In this document: positions 54,777 through 61,804 of the stretch, in pieces
How positions within the stretch are numbered: the stretch's first letter is position 1
Layout of the letters: every line of letters begins with the position of its first letter
Origin: Candidatus Babelota bacterium
GTDB taxonomy: Bacteria > Babelota > Babeliae > Babelales > Vermiphilaceae
Assembly: GCA_029262555.1 (NCBI GenBank)
Contig: JAJCZE010000008.1
Location: 1 to 64,000 of the forward strand
DNA: 64,000 nt
Direction of reading: 5' to 3'
The notes under the pieces: model-generated
The model's database searches: none
What the model was told of the DNA's origin: nothing
What the model saw: only the letters and a program-made list of their open reading frames with translations
Position numbers and translations under genes: made by a program

Positions 54777-55721
54777 CTATTTTTTGCAGCCAATGTCGTT
54801 TTTTAGTTGCTTAATATAGCGTCCAATATCATCATGCGTCAAGTTCAATTCCACTATCTTCAGGGGTTTATCAGCCCGATTTTCAAATGCATCATAACCG
54901 CTAATCAGCTTTCTTTTAAAACTTTTCCAAAAGGTAATCTGCCGTTTGGCATAGTTACGAGTTTTTTTCTGGATCGTTGCAATAAGTTCATCTTTATGTG
55001 AGTCGCTCGCAAGATATCCAAGAATTAAATCATAGCCTATAATTTTTTTCTTTTTTAAAAATTCTACCCACTCATCATCAAGCGACTGCACTTCATTAAT
55101 CCACCCAGCATCAATCATAGAAATCACGCGCTCATTGATTCGTTCGTATAATTGATCTCGATCCCTTTCAAGCCATACAAATGTGCAGGCTGCAAATGGA
55201 TCAAATGATGGTTTATAACTGGATGGCTTTTTCCCCGTTTGCTTCCAAATAGCAAGCGCTCGCTCAAGACGATATGAATCTTTCGGATCAATTTCACTCG
55301 CCCGATCAGGATCAATCCGCTCGAGCTCTTGCCAAAGATTTTTAGTTTCATTCACCACAGCAGGCTCCTCGCTATCATCATCTACTGCAGGGAAAAAAAG
55401 TGAGAGCAAATAAAAAGAAGAGCCACCCACAATTACCGGAACATGATCACGATCCCATATTTCATTAACCAACTCCAAGACCCGCCGTCTAAATTTCATT
55501 GCAGAAAAATACGCGGGCTCACAAAGCAGATCAAATAAATAATGTGGCACAACAATTTCTGAAAGCTCTGGCTTTGCCGTACCAATAGTAAGCGGCGTAT
55601 ACATCTGCCCCATATCACCATTGATTATCTCAATGGGGCACTGCGCAGCCAAAGCATCTACAAAATCTGTTTTACCCACACCCGTTGGGCCAGTAACAAT
55701 TAAAACTGTTTGCGTTTTCAT
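54777..55721 (-). CDS. miaA: tRNA dimethylallyltransferase
   Basis: A 314-residue MiaA. The ATP loop is VTGPTGVGKTDFVDALA and is followed by INGDMGQMYTPLTIGTAKP, then VPVIVGGSSFYLLSL and YAKRQITFWKSFK near the end. It adds a dimethylallyl group to A37 of tRNAs reading U-starting codons. It follows the CarD-like gene by 30 bp. Confidence 0.95.
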   Translation of the reverse strand: MKTQTVLIVTGPTGVGKTDFVDALAAQCPIEIINGDMGQMYTPLTIGTAKPELSEIVVPHYLFDLLCEPAYFSAMKFRRRVLELVNEIWDRDHVPVIVGGSSFYLLSLFFPAVDDDSEEPAVVNETKNLWQELERIDPDRASEIDPKDSYRLERALAIWKQTGKKPSSYKPSFDPFAACTFVWLERDRDQLYERINERVISMIDAGWINEVQSLDDEWVEFLKKKKIIGYDLILGYLASDSHKDELIATIQKKTRNYAKRQITFWKSFKRKLISGYDAFENRADKPLKIVELNLTHDDIGRYIKQLKNDIGCKK

Positions 55722-55751
55722 CCCCTAAATCCATGCAATCTCGCATGGCCC

Positions 55752-56258
55752 CTATTGTTGTTGCTGCACCTTTTGCGCTAAATCTCTTAATTGATGCACG
55801 GCATTTTCTGGCTGAATGTCGCACGCAAGTGCAATCTCTTCTGCAAGTAAAAGTTCTGTTTGAGAGAGTAAACTTTTTTCACCAAAAGAAAGTTCTTTTT
55901 GCTTTTCTATATGTTTAAGATCGCGATAGATCTCACAAATCTCTTTTAATTTTCCAGATCTTATCTTTCCAAGATACTCTTTATTCCGCTTATTCCAATT
56001 TAATGCTACTTCATTTTGGTGCGGCACAATCGGCTCTGCAAACATATTAAAAAGCACTCCGATATCTTTTTCACTGCTCAATTTACGAATACCAATCGAA
56101 TCTAAATTATCCATCGGCACTAATATCGTCATATCTTTATTGATGAATTGAAGTTCATAAAAGCGAGTTGCTCTACCACCAACTTTTCGTTCAAGCATGC
56201 GTTTTATTACTGCTACCCCATGCCCCGGGTATACTACTTTTTCATTTTGGCTATACAT
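55752..56258 (-). CDS. CarD/CdnL-family RNA polymerase-binding regulator
   Basis: A 168-residue protein. The N-terminal Tudor-like RNA-polymerase interaction domain reads EKVVYPGHGVAVI, FYELQFINKDMTILVPMDN and so on; the rest is helical (WNKRNKEYLGKIRSGKL, KSLLSQTELLLAEEI), as in CdnL/CarD. Members stabilise open complexes, often at rRNA and growth-related promoters. It heads the long minus-strand run that includes miaA and ribosomal genes. Confidence 0.92.
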   Translation of the reverse strand: MYSQNEKVVYPGHGVAVIKRMLERKVGGRATRFYELQFINKDMTILVPMDNLDSIGIRKLSSEKDIGVLFNMFAEPIVPHQNEVALNWNKRNKEYLGKIRSGKLKEICEIYRDLKHIEKQKELSFGEKSLLSQTELLLAEEIALACDIQPENAVHQLRDLAQKVQQQQ

Positions 56259-56661
56259 ACCGATACCTTTTTTTTCAAAAGAGTAATCTTAACTTAAAAA
56301 CCAAGCTTCTACCCGTTCACATATACTAACACAAAATCATGTTTTTTTTAACTCGCATCAATCACAAAAAAAGCGACCAAACGCGCACCGAAATATAAAT
56401 TACTCTCAGGAATTTTTTATTGTTTTTTAATAATGCAATAATGATGCTCTGCATTGAAAAGCTTGAATTGCATCACTGAGCCGCTCTTTTGAGGGTAGCC
56501 TTCAAATTTAGCCGCTGAGAGATGTTTGCAACGACTTGCAATGATTGAGTTGCAATCCTTAAAATAGAGGAGCGAGGATTTAAATATTATATTTTTAGGA
56601 GGGCAAATGATGGAAAAAGCACTGTTTGAAATTATGTATCAAACAGTGCTTTAATTATTTC
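56259..56661. other. Intergenic region with a terminator and a 15-codon ORF
   Basis: About 400 bp with no ordinary gene. A plus-strand mini-ORF (56607-56654, 15 codons) has a perfect AGGAGGG site but lies wholly over the terminator hairpin of the ankyrin gene. The left part is upstream of the CarD-like gene and should hold its promoter, which I could not define. Confidence 0.5.
56616..56652 (-). terminator. Intrinsic terminator after the ankyrin gene
   Basis: A perfect 14-bp stem (AAAGCACTGTTTGA and its complement) with a 9-nt loop. On the minus strand it is followed by a short T run, 10 bp past the stop of the ankyrin gene. Confidence 0.85.
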
Positions 56662-57939
56662 TTATTTGATAGCGCCGCCTTTTGCAAGAGATTTAAGTCG
56701 GGTGGCGATCTCTTTTCGTCTCATTTGCGATGCGAGTTGGAGTGGCGACTGTAATTTTTTATTTTTTGCCAATGCCGCTCTTCGGGTTCGCGCGGGGTAC
56801 TGTTTGATCAATCCATCAAGAAGTTGCAAATCATTTAATCGCACAATGGTATGAATGATATTCTCACCTTTATTATTCTTCAAAAGCATTGAATTGGGCG
56901 CTTTTGAAATGAGTAACTGAGCTGCTGTCATGCGATTTGCAGGGTCTGGCATGCGGGGCACAAATTGTAATGGGGTATATCCACGTGCATTTTTTAAACG
57001 AGGCGATGCGCCTTTATCCAACAGCGTTTTAAGCGTATTCATATCTCCAAACAACTGCGCTAAATGGAGCGCGCTATTTTGATATTGATCTTGCGATTTA
57101 AGGTTGATCGCTTTTGATTGTGATGCCATTTGAGTGATCAGTTTTTGATCACCTTTTATTGTTGCAAGCATGAGCCCGCTCAGGCCAATAGGATTAAATT
57201 CTGCAGCGGCAGGCATCTCTATTTTAAGTGCTTTAATAGCATCGGCAACATCACCAAATCCAAGACGATCAGCATACGCAAGGGGCGTAAAACCCTTTTT
57301 ATTTTTCAAATTAAAATCAATCAATGGCCCAAAGTCTTTTGCCAATTCCTCTATCCAAGTTCTATCACGTAAGTTTACTGCTAAATGAATCAACGCATCA
57401 CCTTGAAAGTTTTGCGCGTTCATCTCTGCGCCATTTTTGATCAATGCTTGCGCCATTGCCGTTCGATCCGGCACAGTGTCTGTAGAAATGATTACATGAA
57501 GCGGAGTATTGCCTTGTTTATCAGCAATCCGAGGATCTGCAAATACATCAATCAGGTAAAAAGCAACGTCCTTACTGCCCGGAATACGAAGATTATTTGC
57601 GCCAATTTGCAGCGCAGTTAATCCAGTTATCTTATCAGCAATACCTACGAACGAGCCTTTTTGCGATTTTAAATTAAGATGCGCGCCATTTTTAACGAGC
57701 GCCTTTGCAAGCGGAAGCCTTCCCTCAGAGGCGGCCACCATCAATCCGGTATATCCAAATTGATTATAAGCATCTACGTCTTGCGCTTCTTGCACTGCTT
57801 GGCGCATGCGATCTTCAGATAAAGAGGTGTTAAAATAAGTTGCTCCGAGCGCTCGTTGCGCCCACACTAATGAAACACACAATAATACAATACCAACCTT
57901 TAAGCCGATAGAGACGGCCAGCAAATGACGTATCCGCAT
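56662..57939 (-). CDS. Exported ankyrin-repeat protein, 425 aa
   Basis: A signal peptide (about 1-33, with a long basic start) is followed by roughly ten ankyrin repeats, visible as YTGLMVAASEGRLPLAKAL, NTPLHVIISTDTVPDRTAM, DALIHLAVNLRDRTWIEEL, FTPLAYADRLGFGDVADAI, LSGLMLATIKGDQKLI, NSALHLAQLFGDMNTLKTL and later units. The repeats form a protein-binding solenoid. Export suggests an effector or envelope role. GGGGA precedes the ATG. It lies directly downstream of the exported-protein array, from which it is separated by a terminator. Confidence 0.88.
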   Translation of the reverse strand: MRIRHLLAVSIGLKVGIVLLCVSLVWAQRALGATYFNTSLSEDRMRQAVQEAQDVDAYNQFGYTGLMVAASEGRLPLAKALVKNGAHLNLKSQKGSFVGIADKITGLTALQIGANNLRIPGSKDVAFYLIDVFADPRIADKQGNTPLHVIISTDTVPDRTAMAQALIKNGAEMNAQNFQGDALIHLAVNLRDRTWIEELAKDFGPLIDFNLKNKKGFTPLAYADRLGFGDVADAIKALKIEMPAAAEFNPIGLSGLMLATIKGDQKLITQMASQSKAINLKSQDQYQNSALHLAQLFGDMNTLKTLLDKGASPRLKNARGYTPLQFVPRMPDPANRMTAAQLLISKAPNSMLLKNNKGENIIHTIVRLNDLQLLDGLIKQYPARTRRAALAKNKKLQSPLQLASQMRRKEIATRLKSLAKGGAIK

Positions 57940-58033
57940 AAGATATCCCCCTTAATGGATTACTCTGCAGTTAGTCTTGCATAAAAAGGAAGCGAATCTC
58001 AAGAGATGAAAAGCTAATATGCCTGTAATAAAA

Positions 58034-58062
58034 AGAGCGCATGGAGTAATCCCACACGCTCT
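58034..58062 (-). terminator. Terminator of the array gene at 58094
   Basis: Stem AGAGCG(CATGG) / (CCACA)CGCTCT with two imperfect pairs, followed on the minus strand by a T run. Nearly the same hairpin recurs at 59005-59033. Confidence 0.8.
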
Positions 58063-58093
58063 CATTTCATAATAAACCAATCATATCGATCGC

Positions 58094-58852
58094 TTAGCCT
58101 TCTCGCGCCATTGCTTCCAATGCATCAGCAAGCTCATTCCAATGGTTGGAGCTCTCCTCTTTAAGAACTACAGCAAGAGCATTTAAAGCCTTTTGAGTTG
58201 CCCCACTCGCAGTACCAGCAGCATCCTCAACAGCAGCAGCAGCAGCAGCAGCAGCATCCGCAACAGCAGCAGCAGCAGCAGCAACAGCATCCTCAACAGC
58301 ATCACGGCTATAGCTAAGAGCAGCATATCGTCGTCTCTGATCTAGTGCTTTAGCATACTCTTCAAACTTCTCGGCAAAACTATTCGATTGCTTATTTATT
58401 TCAGGAAAAGTCTGTGCGAACAATCGCAAAGCTTTTGCAGCAACCTTAGCGTATCTACTATAAAAATACTTATTATAATAACCCTTATTATTAATATATT
58501 CTGCGTAAGCACGAGCAGCAGCACGAGCAGCAGAAGCAGGGGTAGGATTTACATGATCAACTACCGCCTTTGCACCAACCCCAATTCCTGTAGCAGCGGC
58601 AGTAGTTATAGCGGTAGCAAGTGCACGCAATGCATATTTCTTTTTTGTACTGCATTGCACGCGGCCGGTCATACAGCCCCATTGAGATCGCACGTATTGA
58701 CGAGCAGTTAAAAGATCTTTTCGCGCTGGCCTGCGCAAATTTTTAAACCAAGAAGCCCATGCAGATACAGGAGCATCAGCTGCTGGAGCAGCCGCCAACG
58801 CAGCATTCGGAATTAATAAAACCATCGATAATATCAATAATACCTTCTTCAT
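58094..58852 (-). CDS. Array protein 1: Cys-pair module with poly-Ala passenger
   Basis: A 252-residue exported protein. Signal peptide 1-20 (ending in ALAAAP). Residues 30-75 form the shared module: SWFKNLRRPARKDL, ARQYVRSQWGCMTGRVQC, then a Lys turn and an Ala/Thr/Gly hydrophobic helix. The middle has Tyr/Lys-rich helices. Residues about 187-215 are nearly pure Ala with Val and Asp, encoded by a GCA trinucleotide tract. It ends with HWNELADALEAMAREG, a tail shared with other members. AGGAG precedes the ATG, within the conserved leader. Function unknown; a surface-exposed or secreted helical protein is likely. Confidence 0.8.
   Translation of the reverse strand: MKKVLLILSMVLLIPNAALAAAPAADAPVSAWASWFKNLRRPARKDLLTARQYVRSQWGCMTGRVQCSTKKKYALRALATAITTAAATGIGVGAKAVVDHVNPTPASAARAAARAYAEYINNKGYYNKYFYSRYAKVAAKALRLFAQTFPEINKQSNSFAEKFEEYAKALDQRRRYAALSYSRDAVEDAVAAAAAAVADAAAAAAAAVEDAAGTASGATQKALNALAVVLKEESSNHWNELADALEAMAREG
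58230..58292. repeat. GCA/CAG trinucleotide tract inside array gene 1
   Basis: Two runs of CAG-type triplets on the plus strand, interrupted by CATCCG, encode the poly-Ala stretch on the minus strand. Slippage would change the length but not the frame. Confidence 0.85.
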
Positions 58853-58925
58853 GAAATTCTCCTAAAAAACAATTAATATTAGAACTCACCTATTTTCTAA
58901 CTCCATAGTAGCAAGAAAAGGGACT

Positions 58926-58931
58926 ATTATA
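58926..58931 (-). promoter_or_regulatory. Conserved -10 element TATAAT, copy 1
   Basis: Exact TATAAT on the minus strand, about 75 bp before the start codon, identical in all three block copies. Upstream, GTAAGCC is conserved, but the -35 position (CCATTA) is far from consensus. Confidence 0.55.
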
Positions 58932-59004
58932 CAACGTAAACGGCTTACTAATGGGCTTTACTACACAAGCATTAAGGATAAGCTTGAATCAAATAACAGC
59001 AAAA

Positions 59005-59033
59005 AGAGCGCATGGAGTAATCCCACACGCTCT
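59005..59033 (-). terminator. Terminator of the array gene at 59061
   Basis: Stem AGAGCG / CGCTCT with extra imperfect pairs, followed on the minus strand by a T run. It is a copy of the hairpin at 58034-58062. Confidence 0.8.
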
Positions 59034-59060
59034 TTACAATCGTAATAGAGAAATATTTTA

Positions 59061-59987
59061 TCAGCCAATGAGTATATCGTCATCATCGTCGCTGCCAGAC
59101 CCACTAGAATCAGATCCTACAGGAGGTGGGGGAAGATCTGCCGCTCCAGCTGCCGCAAAAGCTGCATCATCGACATTATCAACACCAGTAATTGAAGCTG
59201 GTAAAGAAGGTCCACCATCAGCTTCCAATTGGGCAGCAACGCCAGCAGCAAATTGTTTATATTCGCGGTAAGCAGGTTCTTCTGTTTTCCTATACTGCTC
59301 ATCTCTTCTTTGGTATTCAAATGAGTCATACTCGGGAACTGATATTGCCCTATAAGACTTACCTATCAACTCATCAATAGCCTTATTAACTCCTGCCAAC
59401 ATTGCCTTATTCAAAGCTTTATCGTCTTGCCAATTAAGCTTACTAATAATATCACGAGCCTTAGCGTTAGCACCCTCAAAATTAACGAATTGGAAGGTGA
59501 ATTGATTATATTGTTGAGATATCTCCTTACCGGCCTTCATTACTTCATCGTACGCATTTTTTTCATCTACGCCATAATCATCAACTACAACAGCAGGAGT
59601 AGCAGCAGCATGCTGAGCAAGGACTCCTGCATGAACTTCACGCATCCTGGCTGCGCGTTGCTCAGGAGTCTCAGAAGCTTTGCCATCATCGGCTCCAGTG
59701 ATAGCCCTAAGACCAACCCCAATTCCCGCAGCAGCAGCTGCAGTTACAGCGGCAGCAAGTGCACGCAATGCATATTTCTTTTGCGGACTACATTGCACGC
59801 GGCCGGTCATACAGCCCCATTGAGATCGCACGTATTGACGAGCTCTTAATACTTTTTCGCGTGTTGGTTTGCCCGATTTTAACCAGCTCAACCACGTAGA
59901 CGCGGGAGCATCAGCTGCTGGAGCAGCCGCCAACGCAGCATTCGGCATCAATAAAACCATCGATAATATGAATAATATCTTCTTCAT
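59061..59987 (-). CDS. Array protein 2: Cys-pair module with acidic-ended passenger
   Basis: A 308-residue exported protein. Signal peptide 1-20, then the module STWLSWLKSGKPTREKVL, ARQYVRSQWGCMTGRVQC, SPQKK and an Ala-rich hydrophobic helix (to about residue 95). This part is nearly identical to array protein 3. The remaining 210 residues are unlike any other member: mixed helical and Tyr/Glu-rich (EYDSFEYQRRDEQYRKTEE), then a Pro/Ser/Gly linker and an Asp run (SGSDDDDDILIG). It lacks the WNELADAL tail. AGGAGG precedes the ATG. Confidence 0.8.
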   Translation of the reverse strand: MKKILFILSMVLLMPNAALAAAPAADAPASTWLSWLKSGKPTREKVLRARQYVRSQWGCMTGRVQCSPQKKYALRALAAAVTAAAAAGIGVGLRAITGADDGKASETPEQRAARMREVHAGVLAQHAAATPAVVVDDYGVDEKNAYDEVMKAGKEISQQYNQFTFQFVNFEGANAKARDIISKLNWQDDKALNKAMLAGVNKAIDELIGKSYRAISVPEYDSFEYQRRDEQYRKTEEPAYREYKQFAAGVAAQLEADGGPSLPASITGVDNVDDAAFAAAGAADLPPPPVGSDSSGSGSDDDDDILIG

Positions 59988-60060
59988 GAAATCCTCCTAA
60001 AAAACAATTAATATTAGAACTCACCTATTTTCTAACCCCATAGTAGCAAAAATAAGACCT

Positions 60061-60066
60061 ATTATA
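60061..60066 (-). promoter_or_regulatory. Conserved -10 element TATAAT, copy 2
   Basis: Exact TATAAT on the minus strand in the same context as copies 1 and 3, about 75 bp before the start of array gene 2. Confidence 0.55.
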
Positions 60067-60139
60067 CAACGTAAACGGCTTACTAATGGGCTTTACTACA
60101 CAAGTATTAAGGATAAGCTTGAATCAAATAACAGCAAAA

Positions 60140-60168
60140 GAGCGCATGGAACTATCTCCTATGCGCTC
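60140..60168 (-). terminator. Terminator of the array gene at 60244
   Basis: An 8-bp perfect stem GAGCGCAT / ATGCGCTC, extendable with imperfect pairs, then a short T stretch on the minus strand. Confidence 0.75.
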
Positions 60169-60243
60169 TCATTTGATAACAAGCCAATTATATCGATCGC
60201 TTAGCCTTCTTGCGCCAATGCATCAGCAAGCACTCTCCAAACG

Positions 60244-60948
60244 TTAGGACGTAGCATCACCGCTTACTGGCGCCAAAGAGTCTCGCAATCTCTCCAATTC
60301 TTTTTTCACTTGCTTCCACTGTTCTGAGTGGGACCCATTTACATTACCATAAAAAGCACTTGCTAGACTTTTTAGAGGCTCCAAAGTTTTCCTTTCTGGC
60401 TGCCTAACGCTATCAATAGCGCTAATAAGAGCGTCAACTGCTTCCTGAACGCCTGATTGAGGACCTTTAGACAAAGAATCAGCACGTTCTACAGAGCTAG
60501 CAAAAGCAATTAACTCATATTTTAAGCCTCCATAAATCAATGCTAAAAAGCGCAAAGCATCATCTTTTTGACCAAACCCTTCCGATACCCTATCCACACT
60601 AGCAATAACCTTATTAAACTCTCCAATCGTTAAATCTGGAGAAAGAGCATCGCGTGCGTAAAGTTCTTTTACGCCATATCCGATTCCCGCAGCAGCAGCT
60701 GCAGTTACAGCGGTAGCAAGTGCACGCAATGCATATTTCTTTTGCGGACTACACTGTACGCGGCCGGTCATACAGCCCCATTGAGATCGCACGTATTGAC
60801 GAGCTCTTAATACTTTTTCGCGTGTTGGTTTGCCCGATTTTAACCAGCTCAACCACGTAGACGCGGGAGCATCAGCTGCTGGAGCAGCTGCCTGAGTAGC
60901 ACTCGGCATCAATAAAACCATCGATAATACAAATAACATCTTCTTCAT
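60244..60948 (-). CDS. Array protein 3: Cys-pair module, conserved tail lost by frameshift
   Basis: A 234-residue exported protein. Signal peptide 1-20, then a module almost identical to array protein 2 (STWLSWLKSGKPTREKVL, RSQWGCMTGRVQC, Ala helix to about 93). The passenger (94-234) is unrelated to the others and helical. The frame stops at 60244, but the next 42 bases (60201-60242), read one frame over, encode VWRVLADALAQEG and a stop, which matches the tail of array proteins 1 and 4. A one-base shift has therefore removed the tail. AGGAGG precedes the ATG. Confidence 0.8.
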   Translation of the reverse strand: MKKMLFVLSMVLLMPSATQAAAPAADAPASTWLSWLKSGKPTREKVLRARQYVRSQWGCMTGRVQCSPQKKYALRALATAVTAAAAAGIGYGVKELYARDALSPDLTIGEFNKVIASVDRVSEGFGQKDDALRFLALIYGGLKYELIAFASSVERADSLSKGPQSGVQEAVDALISAIDSVRQPERKTLEPLKSLASAFYGNVNGSHSEQWKQVKKELERLRDSLAPVSGDATS

Positions 60949-61022
60949 GAAATCCTCCTAAAAAACAATTAATATTAGAACTCACCTATTTTTCTAACCC
61001 CATAGTAGCAAAAATAAGACCT

Positions 61023-61028
61023 ATTATA
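61023..61028 (-). promoter_or_regulatory. Conserved -10 element TATAAT, copy 3
   Basis: Exact TATAAT on the minus strand, about 75 bp before array gene 3. The equivalent region of array gene 4 has diverged and lacks it. Confidence 0.55.
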
Positions 61029-61101
61029 CAACGTAAACGGCTTACTAATGGGCTTTACTACACAAGCATTAAGGATAAGCTTGAATCAAATAACGGCAAA
61101 A

Positions 61102-61130
61102 GAGCGCATGGAACTATCTCCTATGCGCTC
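61102..61130 (-). terminator. Terminator of the array gene at 61163
   Basis: Stem GAGCGCAT / ATGCGCTC, identical to the one at 60140-60168. Confidence 0.75.
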
Positions 61131-61162
61131 TCATTTGATAACAAGCCAATTATATCGATCGT

Positions 61163-61804
61163 TTAGCCTTCTTGCGCCATTGCATCCAATGCATCAGCAA
61201 GCTCATTCCAATCGTGAGCAATACCGTAAGTGTCGCTTTTACTAGAAACGTCGCTCGATGGATCTACATCTTTGCCGTAAACGCTATCAAATTCACCTAC
61301 AACCTTTTTCAGCGCGCGCAAAGCTTTCTGCTGATTGCCTGAAACGCCACTCATCGCGTCTATCTCTGTAATAACATCCGTCGCAGCGCCGGTAACACCG
61401 GGTACAAAAGTACGCTCCCGAGTAAGACCACGCACTTTTGTACTCAATGCTTCCAATGCATCTTTTAATGCTGGAAAGCTATCTGCAACTGCACTATATG
61501 CAGCAGCACGGGCTGCATACGCTTTATATAACGCTTGATTCAAATGACGCTGAGCAGCAGCTTCGCGAGCGCTCGCAATACAAACTCCTACAGTATCAGG
61601 AGAGGCAGCTGCAGCAGGAGAGAGAGTAATAGTAGAATGATAAGAACGAGCTTCAGCGTGGCCTTGAGCAGCTTTTTGTAAAGCACTCGAAGCGTCAGCT
61701 GCTGCACGAGCAGCTTCTGAAGCACTACTTGGTGCTGAAGCTGCAGCAAAAGCCATACTCGGAATCAATAAAACTATCGAAAATATGAATAGTACTTTTT
61801 TCAT
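61163..61804 (-). CDS. Array protein 4: signal peptide and conserved tail without the Cys-pair module
   Basis: A 213-residue exported protein. The signal peptide (1-20, MKKVLFIFSIVLLIPSMAFA) resembles those of the other members, but the W...R..QW.C module is missing. The mature part is an Ala/Ser-rich helical protein (EAARAAADASSALQKAAQ) ending in DWNELADALDAMAQEG, the same tail as array protein 1. It is therefore a mosaic of family parts. GGAG precedes the ATG at 61804. It is the first gene of the array in the direction of transcription. Confidence 0.78.
   Translation of the reverse strand: MKKVLFIFSIVLLIPSMAFAAASAPSSASEAARAAADASSALQKAAQGHAEARSYHSTITLSPAAAASPDTVGVCIASAREAAAQRHLNQALYKAYAARAAAYSAVADSFPALKDALEALSTKVRGLTRERTFVPGVTGAATDVITEIDAMSGVSGNQQKALRALKKVVGEFDSVYGKDVDPSSDVSSKSDTYGIAHDWNELADALDAMAQEG

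Larger units (their letters stand above)
58850..59035 (-). repeat. Shared leader/terminator block, copy 1
   Basis: About 185 bp running from the start codon of array gene 1 upstream to the terminator of array gene 2. Nearly the same sequence recurs at 59985 and 60946. It contains the ribosome site, an untranslated leader, a TATAAT promoter element and the AGAGCG hairpin (59005-59033). Confidence 0.88.
59985..60230 (-). repeat. Shared leader/terminator block, copy 2
   Basis: About 245 bp covering the leader of array gene 2, the promoter element, the terminator hairpin of array gene 3 (60140-60168) and sequence that once encoded the conserved tail. It is almost identical to copy 3 at 60946. 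Homology to copy 3 also continues into the 5' coding part of array gene 2. Confidence 0.88.
60946..61190 (-). repeat. Shared leader/terminator block, copy 3
   Basis: About 245 bp, nearly identical to copy 2, spanning the leader of array gene 3, the promoter element, the terminator hairpin (61102-61130) and the start of the tail-coding end of array gene 4. Confidence 0.88.
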
